From Sipunculus nudus (Eukaryota; Annelida; Sipuncula; Golfingiida; Sipunculidae): DNA of 64,000 nt. The stretch is from NCBI GenBank assembly GCA_026874595.1, contig CM049310.1, positions 14,236,058-14,300,057 of the forward strand, given 5' to 3'. A model generated the notes under the pieces. That model did not search any database. It saw nothing but the letters and a program-made list of their open reading frames with translations, and was not told the DNA's origin. Made by a program: the position numbers and the translations under genes. Positions 57,157-64,000 of the stretch are shown in pieces (within the stretch, counting starts at the first letter, position 1; every line of letters starts with the position of its first letter).

Positions 57157-60134
57157 AAAGAAGATAAAATTATTGGAAAGCAAATTATATATGTATTAGG
57201 AAATACCGTACTATGTTTACTATGCTGAGGGTTAGGTTATGTCTGACGGCTCAATATAACATCATTGACTTCTTCTGCCAATGGCTGATGCTCATGTTAC
57301 AGATAAATAAAGACTAACCATGATCCAGATTTGCCATTACACTGCCTGTAATATCTTTTTAAAAATTGCGTTAACAATTTTCCAAAAATCTGCACAAAGG
57401 CAAGCCTTTGTATCATTTGATTCAAAATAGACAGATATTAAATTCTCTGTATTTCTTGGATTGTGAGCTTAACTATGAAAGTAATACAAATATAGACAAA
57501 AGTTATAAGCGAAACTCAGTATCAAAAATGGCCCCAGGGGAGCCCATCGGGTAGGTCATCACTCTCCCTGAGTTTTGATACCGAAATTGCTTACTTAATC
57601 TGCATATTAATCCAAAAACTATAAGATGATTAATTACACCAACATACTTTGACCGTTAGCTTAATAGGTAATATATATGTTAAATAAGCCAAGCTGCTTT
57701 AATCCGTTGACACAAGAATAGGCAGGTCTCGTTTCTAATCCATCTTTCCTTTCCTGTTAAAGAATCTGGGCAAAAAATAATCTCCCGAGTCTGGAAGACT
57801 TGGTGCAGATACAGTCGTCAAGGATGGCTTCAGGGAAGCTGCATGAATCAGCGCTGATAACCATGAAAAGGCTAAAAGACGAGTGATAACGGAACATTAA
57901 CTCGTTAAATATTTCCCCTAGATTAATTCGGCACGGAATGGAACTGTTGGAAACCAGACAAAAACCAAACTGGTGCGAGATTTGTGACAATGTACGGCAT
58001 TATAATTTGCCATGTAAAGTTAGACATCGGAGATGCTACGAAAATGGTACATTACATGTCGATGGTACATTAACCAAATACTAATTTTCTCATCATATTT
58101 CTTCCAGGCTATCCAGGTTAAATATTTTAAAGAAATCTTGAGTACGTGGAGGCATAATTTTCGCAGATCCATTCACAATTCGTCAGCTGGTGTTGAGGTA
58201 TAAGCAGTAGAGATGTTTTGAGCTTGTATTCTTAGTTTCACCACACGGGATAATGACATTCACTTCTGATATAACGTTATATCTGAAATCACACATGAAT
58301 GAACTATGCTGGCAAAAATATTACGAAAACGACGTTACGTGTGGGTCTGCGAAACCTGTTCCGGTGTAAACTACTTCTCTCCTGTACTGGCGTAGCTCCT
58401 GATGTTGAGTAGTGCACCGGAAGAGGAGGGGGTTGAAATTATTCCCCGGCTTTCTCTACATTCAGGGACTGATATGTTGTCTGTTGGGTTTTTGCGGGGG
58501 GGGGGGGGGGTCCTGGCACTTTCCGGCTAATAATTGTGCCATTTCTAGCCCTGATTGAGACATACCTTAATTTATATTTGACCATTTTTTCCCGTTTTAT
58601 CAGTTGGCCTTTATTTTGATCATGCTGACAAGAGTACAATTGTCCGTATTTTTTACTTACATAGGACAAGTGATCCCATTTAGGCTGCATATATTCTGCT
58701 TTGCTATAATCAATTATCAGCGCAATTTATATTTTGCAAGACGTAATATTATGTGACTTGTCAGTGATTTGCCCCGATGTGAAGTGGCACGAATAATTGG
58801 AACCATGTCGTACGTGATCGGGAAACATTGGATAAAATGGGGAGGGGATCGGACATTGCTGCAAGATTGCGGAGACGGCCGAAAATCATGAATCAGACTA
58901 AAGAAATTACGGTATATAGGAATCGGGATGCCACCGGTATGACATCCGGGTGACATTCGGCTAACATAGGGACACGTGAGTACATCATTCGCCTTCGGTA
59001 GACATCGGTTAGCATCGGTTTGACATATCGGAACGAAATGTCAAATTTACATATACAGAGAACCATCTGTTTAACCTTCCCTATGTGCAGGAATGAATTA
59101 GTCGTTGACATTAGATCCAAGAGAGCCATTGCGTCTTAGTTTTATTCTTCTTGACAATAGTTATAATAGACCATTATTTACATAAACTAATTAACACGAG
59201 GTGTAAGTAGCTCACCGTGAGGTTAATTGCAACGCTAACCCGGTGGTCTGTGAGACGTGGGCCTCAGTTATTAGGAAAAAAGGGTTTCATCGTTACAGTA
59301 TATCTATGAGAATAATTTTGAGGGTGCATCTCAATCAATGCTATTTATGTAATGCAATAACCTACAGATCTCATTTTACTTTATAACAACTAACTGACAT
59401 ATTTAACATAAACTGGTCCCAAAAGACCCCTAAAACTGGTCCATTATTAGATTTTTATAATAAATAACATAAATGTCAAGCCCACAGTACCAAGCCAATA
59501 GGTGGGGACAACCTGAGACAATATTAAAATAGTTACTGAGGTCAATGTATAGCCACTATAAACTAATCATTTACACAGTTTATAAGCTAAACAAATGTTC
59601 CAGTCTTTCAGAGCTAAAAAATTCCATTAAGATCAGAATGCCTTTTTAATGGGAAATTTGCATTGAAAGAATAATTAATACTTACATTTTCCGCTGTCCT
59701 TATATTCACAACTTACAAAGATTGGTTTGTCAAGCTACAGATGATAAAACGCCTTTAAAATAGCTTGGCGAGTAATATTTTCTGCCGTAAACTGTTAAGT
59801 AACACATAATCAGGTTTTCACATGCACAAGTTCTTAACGTTTTCACCGACTGTTTACGATTTCAAGTCACGAATCCATTTCCTGCCACATACCGAACATC
59901 TTAACAAGGTTTACTCCACCCTTCCACCAGAGGTCGTTTATACTCAAACAAACCTCTTCCAGTTAGCTTGTGTGGGACGGCCGGGACTTCTTGTCTCAGC
60001 TGTAAGACTTTAAAATCAAAATATGCTACATTTCAAGGAAACACTTCCTGCTCACATTTCACATGCGTCGGCTTACAAAATAGTATTAATTATTAGGTAA
60101 TTTGCCATGAAACAATTCTTGTCAAACATATATA
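57155..60134. other. No gene supported
   Basis: AT-rich. Contains a small hairpin (GTATCAAAA/TTTTGATAC, 57515-57583), a G15 run (58496-58510) and repeated ACATCGG words (58940-59030). No coding signal. Confidence 0.4.
58496..58510. repeat. Poly-G (15)
   Basis: Run of 15 G. Confidence 0.97.
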
Positions 60135-60959
60135 CCCCTTTCACACGTCAAATCAAACCGGTTTCACGGTTTCAATCCGTTTTAAATGCGCATTAGAGCG
60201 TTTACACGGCAATCCATAGCGTTTTTAAATCATTTTGTCCTACGTGTAATAGCGTATTGGATTATTAGCTGCGTTCAACGGATCCGCTGATCGCAGATAT
60301 TGGACACACTGCTCGATTTTCGGATGAACGCATCCGGTAAACACACAGGGGATTCTACATTGTGACGCTAAATTGGGAAAGCCCTCAATTGTGCCCATGC
60401 CATGTACGCTAATAAACCTGTAAAAGACGACTTGGTGAGCTTATTGGTGGTGTATAATGAAGGACGTACCCTATGTATAAAACACTGAGCATGCATCCCA
60501 CCGGGACACATAGACGTATAATGCCCTTGATGCAATAAACTTGTAGCTTGGATCACAATAACTGGCAAGCACAGATTTCGGTGAAATGTTTTGTTTTTTT
60601 CGGGGGAGGGTTGGGGGGTCCCCCATTAATTTCATTTTTTTTTTGAAAATATTTTCCTTAAATATTATTTCGGTTTTAAAGCATACACCTTGATGTGAAA
60701 GATAAATAGAAGTACCAATAGCTATTTGATACTGGTATGTGTCATGGGTTGTCAAATGGTTGCCGTCTGTCCATCACATGTGAAAAACGGGTGCGATAAT
60801 CGCTGCTAGTGTGTGTCCCCAGCTTTACATTGTTCCACATTTGAAATGTACACCTAATGCGTTGGTGCTAGCTGCCCATGTGAACGCACACGGGTAGAAA
60901 CCGAATTGGCAAAACCGCTTAGCCCAAATCGGTTTGAAAACGTTTGTGTGTGAAAGGGG
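60135..60959. mobile_element. Non-autonomous DNA transposon, CCCCTTTCACAC ends
   Basis: Left end CCCCTTTCACACGTCAAATC, right end the inverse (GTTTGTGTGTGAAAGGGG). AAACCG and CGGTTT words occur just inside both ends (TCAAACCGGTTTCACGG; AAATCGGTTTGAAAACG). TATA lies outside both ends, so a TA or TATA target duplication is possible but cannot be told from an extended repeat. The 825-bp interior has no transposase. CCCCTTTCACAC ends are shared by several DNA-transposon groups, so I leave the superfamily open. Confidence 0.65.
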
Positions 60960-61193
60960 TATATTGTCCCACATGCGACGTATTTACCTTTGTTCTAACT
61001 GTACGTTCAAATCTGTTTGCATCACAGGGTCATGAAAAGTAACCATGCAAGTGAAGTTGCATGGCGACTTTCGAAATATGGCAAAGAACTGGCGCTAAAA
61101 AAAGTGACACGCGTGACCTTCGACCAAGGAGGCGGGGCATGTAGGACAAATCAGTTATAGCCCAATAAAATGTAAAGCAAGCCGTGAGGTTTG
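60960..61193. other. Short stretch with a GC-box-like site
   Basis: Contains GGAGGCGGGGC near 61128 and CCCAATAAAA near 61160. This is promoter-like wording without an attached gene. Confidence 0.25.
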
Positions 61194-61245
61194 CGAGGCT
61201 TGTGTCACATGGCAGGCGAGCCTGCCATGATTGACACAAGCCAAG
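61194..61245. repeat. Near-perfect 46-bp hairpin
   Basis: GGCTTGTGTCACATGGCAGG and its inverse are separated by a two-base centre. The arms pair over 21 bases with only a two-base bulge (AT) in the right arm. It could be a snap-back structure in RNA or a remnant of an inverted-repeat element. Confidence 0.75.
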
Positions 61246-61471
61246 CTATAAACGAACTACATTATCCTCTTCCCTACATTTATTCCTACACTGTAGGTGT
61301 ATTTATAAGCCCAGTTGCATTGTGGGTGGCAGATTTTGACGCCCACAAAAACTAACCAACAACTGTAATTGTACTCTTGCGATTCTGATTCTGCGCGGTA
61401 TTAGGTTGAGTATACTTTAGAGGAAGTCAAACAAACCGCACTGCACAGGATATGCGGCTATGAGTGGTTTC

Positions 61472-61690
61472 TTAAACTTATGTATATTACATGGATTGTA
61501 CAAATAGTTATTTTAACTAATTAAGGAATTCTCCATGGCTCAGATGATTGCGTTGGGTAGTCTGTAGAGTTGGAGATAAGCGGCGAAAACCACCGGCCTG
61601 GGAAGGCAAAGTACAGCCCACTATCCTAGCCACGCCGGGGATCCAACCCGGGTCGCCAGCGGAGAGCGTTTAACCCCTCGATGTCCAGTA
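61472..61690 (-). mobile_element. tRNA-derived SINE, copy 4
   Basis: Read on the - strand: TCGAGGGGTTAAACGCTC head, B box GGGTTGGATCCCC, then GGCGTGGCTAGGATAGTGGG, GGCCGGTGGTTTTCGCCG and the tail GTACAATCCATGTAATATA with ATAAGTTTA. The GAGCCATGGAGAATTCCTT word corresponds to GAGCCATGAAGAGTGCCT of copies 1 and 2. Confidence 0.8.
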
Positions 61691-63368
61691 TACACCAGTC
61701 CTGTGAAGAAAAAGGTCTCTGTATTAAAAAGCTGAAAACTTCACCAAAACACCATCTGTCACCCAACATATGCAAATAAGTTTCAAGCTTTGTTTTTTTT
61801 TTAATTGTATTGAACACGGTCTCCTTCAAGTAACTCCTCGTGCGTTCAGACGGGCATATTGAATCCAACCTTTATCTTCATGGTTTGGTTATTTCGCTCT
61901 TAAAACAGTTTAAACTTCCAATGTAAACAGGTAAAACGTATATTCTTCTGGTAAAGACAATTAGCATCATATAAAATAGGATGGATAGGTAAAAGTGAAC
62001 GATAACGCTAATTCCCGATTATATTATATAAGCATGGCGTAGCTGGACCACTCTTACTATACACACGTGATCCACTCTTGGTATTAAACCAAGGTGAGCT
62101 GCTGACGGGCTCGCTTTTCAAAGCAGAAATAATTCTTCATGTCTTCATGATAAATCAACCACCGGGTCATGAGAAAGAGAATGGTGTTAGAGACTAGACA
62201 TTTGCAACGTGTGATTGAACAGGTTAGCCGATTTACTATAATGTGGCAGCCTTTCGTGAAGGAATATACATACAGCTTCAATTTGAAGTTTTCCGCGTTG
62301 GATTTGAATATAGAGAGACTGCAAATCTAGAACAACAGAGGAACAAATAAGCCGGAAGAGCATAGATGCATCACCACAACGGAAAGACCTACGTAAAGTA
62401 CACGGAGATATAGACCATTGTACCCGGAAGTATCGGATTTTTGAGCAAATATCCTTGAATTTTCATATCAAATTGCTGTAAAATGAGGAAAAATATAGGT
62501 TAAAAGTTTAGACTTATGGCATCCATGCCCTCCAGGTTTGATTATGTGTATATGTGGATTTTGTGTGCGCGACTGTGTGTGTGGCTATGAGTGTGCTTGT
62601 CAGTTAAATATACAGAATGATAGTTTATATAACATAAAGAAGAGATGAATTTGTATGGTTGGCCCATGTTTTTGTAAGATATAAAATCTCTCCACAAAGA
62701 ACTTTTTTATCACAGTGTGGAACATGGTCGGTAATCACACACACAGGCCTGTCACTTCCTCCTCATCATCGGAACAGTTTTAGGGATGTTAGGGAGGTCC
62801 ATAAATGACCGTGTTCTGACATTTTCGTTTTTATATCTCTATCCTCCGAGAACCTGCAAATGGGAGAAACCCATCATCGCCAACAATACGTTATAAACTA
62901 GTCACCTACCGCCATTAGGAACTCATTTGTAAAATGGGTCGTTTACTAGAAGTTGATTATGAAATCATTTGTCCTTGCCGAGTAGCAGTGTTCATCTTAT
63001 CACACTTAATTTATAAAAAAATGACTAAGTAGGCGTAATAAAAATAATGTTTACAAATTTAAATCAGTTTAATGAAATCAGAGAAAACGATAGAATGAGC
63101 ATAATGACTCAGGATACTTTATAATATATGACATAAGACGATATAAAATGAACACGTATATTCATGTTTATATTATATTTTATATATTATATATATCGTG
63201 GTTGTAGATAAAAAAGGAAGACTGGAAACGCATCAGTATAAAACACATGATTATTAAACATATAATGACGACAGAAAAAATTGGCAACCAGACAACTACG
63301 AGAGACGCAACCTAGGTGTTCTGTAGACCATTACCGGCATGAAAATAACTGGCATCACTATATGCAGA
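61691..63368. other. No gene supported
   Basis: AT-rich with a TG-rich cryptic simple stretch at 62560-62600. Nothing else seen. Confidence 0.4.
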
Positions 63369-63377
63369 CTCTCATTC

Positions 63378-63444
<67 letters not shown>

Positions 63445-63450
63445 TGAGAG
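63369..63450. repeat. (AT)n tract inside a palindrome
   Basis: CTCTCATTCATATA on the left and TATATGAATGAGAG on the right are exact inverses and flank an AT run, so the whole 82 bases can form one hairpin or cruciform. Confidence 0.95.
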
Positions 63451-64000
63451 AGAGAAAGACTGCCGCTGGTAAGTCATAATGGTATTCTTCCCTACAGGTT
63501 TACAGGTAATAAACGAATGTGTCTAATAAACCTATCATTTGGAGACGGATGCGTAGAAATGAAAGCGGATATGGATCCAGATCCAAACACAATCACCCCC
63601 GTTTGCATGTGGTCCCGTTTGGTAGTCCATATGTACCAGTAATTCCAAATATAAATCGATCCTTCTAAATGTTGCATCATTACTTCCCTTCCCAACAGGC
63701 CTACTCACCCACTTCACCCCCCCCCCCCCCCCCCTTTCGACTTAGCCTTGCTGGTGGTTGACTTGGCTGTTCTCGAGTTAGTTGAGTTGAGAGAACCTGG
63801 CTCAGAACAACGCCGCCCCCGACCATCAAGTCTAATAACACCTGCAGCTTGGACAAGCCTTTACTCCACCAGAATGATAAAAAAATGACTTCTTTATTAG
63901 TTTTCAAAGCACAAAATGTCAAAATGCTCTTAGTGATTTTATTTTAACTTTTGTGGAAGGATGGACAATATTCATTTATTTCAAATCATCTTAAAAGTTG
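63451..64000. other. No gene seen
   Basis: Contains a run of 19 C at 63717-63735. The ORFs here overlap one another and have no support. Confidence 0.4.
63717..63735. repeat. Poly-C (19)
   Basis: Uninterrupted C-run. Confidence 0.97.

Noticed and set aside
1-64000. CRISPR array, operon or prokaryotic/viral origin
   Set aside because: No regularly spaced identical repeats with unique spacers and no long adjacent ORFs; SINEs and solo LTRs show a eukaryotic nuclear genome.

Overview
This window looks like AT-rich, gene-poor nuclear DNA from a metazoan, most likely a marine invertebrate; a mollusc or other lophotrochozoan is plausible, but that is an inference from repeat style alone. No open reading frame exceeds about 122 codons, and none belongs to a protein family I recognise. 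There are no operons, ribosome-binding sites or CRISPR arrays. The sequence is best read as intergenic or intronic DNA filled with transposon remnants, SINEs, tandem repeats and microsatellites, plus a few candidate short exons.

Layout. 0.4-1.5 kb: two copies of a tRNA-derived SINE in + orientation flanking degenerate GAGTCC arrays. 4.3-4.6 kb: GA and TTA microsatellites. 5.3-6.2 kb: first of three solo LTRs (others at 33.4-34.1 and 45.9-46.8 kb), each with TG...CA ends and a perfect 4-bp target duplication. 11.8-12.35 kb: a seven-copy 75-bp minisatellite. 13-14 kb: an AT tract, a 62-bp tandem duplication and a dispersed 100-bp repeat. 16.6 kb: a 69-bp micro inverted-repeat element. 18.2-20.5 kb: nested inverted repeats. 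22.4-23.5 kb: a GC-rich element with terminal inverted repeats and TTA duplications that may carry a captured first exon. 27.5-28.1 kb: a repeat carrying two perfect DR1-type nuclear-receptor sites. 28.6-29 kb: a cluster of GCGTA motifs. 31-32 kb: a diverged duplication.

37.6-44.6 kb is the richest stretch. It holds duplicated blocks, a pair of diverged paralogous terminal-exon-like sequences on the - strand, a 94-bp hairpin element, a compound TRIM-like retrotransposon at 40.9-41.6 kb and a SINE-like repeat with a conserved-looking core. 45-48 kb: a SINE, a solo LTR and a possible CRE/TATA promoter with a first-exon candidate on the - strand. 51-54 kb: a local duplication and strong splice-acceptor-like sites ahead of short ORFs. 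60-61.7 kb: an inverted-repeat transposon, a near-perfect hairpin and the fourth SINE.

The most notable object is the compound element at 40914-41597. It has the order LTR-internal-LTR-internal-LTR. Its internal segments are only about 120 bp, with a proline-tRNA-like primer-binding site at one end and a purine tract at the other. Its LTRs contain a tRNA-like sequence with recognisable Pol III A and B boxes. That architecture resembles the plant Cassandra TRIM, which carries 5S rRNA in its LTR, but with a tRNA module instead.
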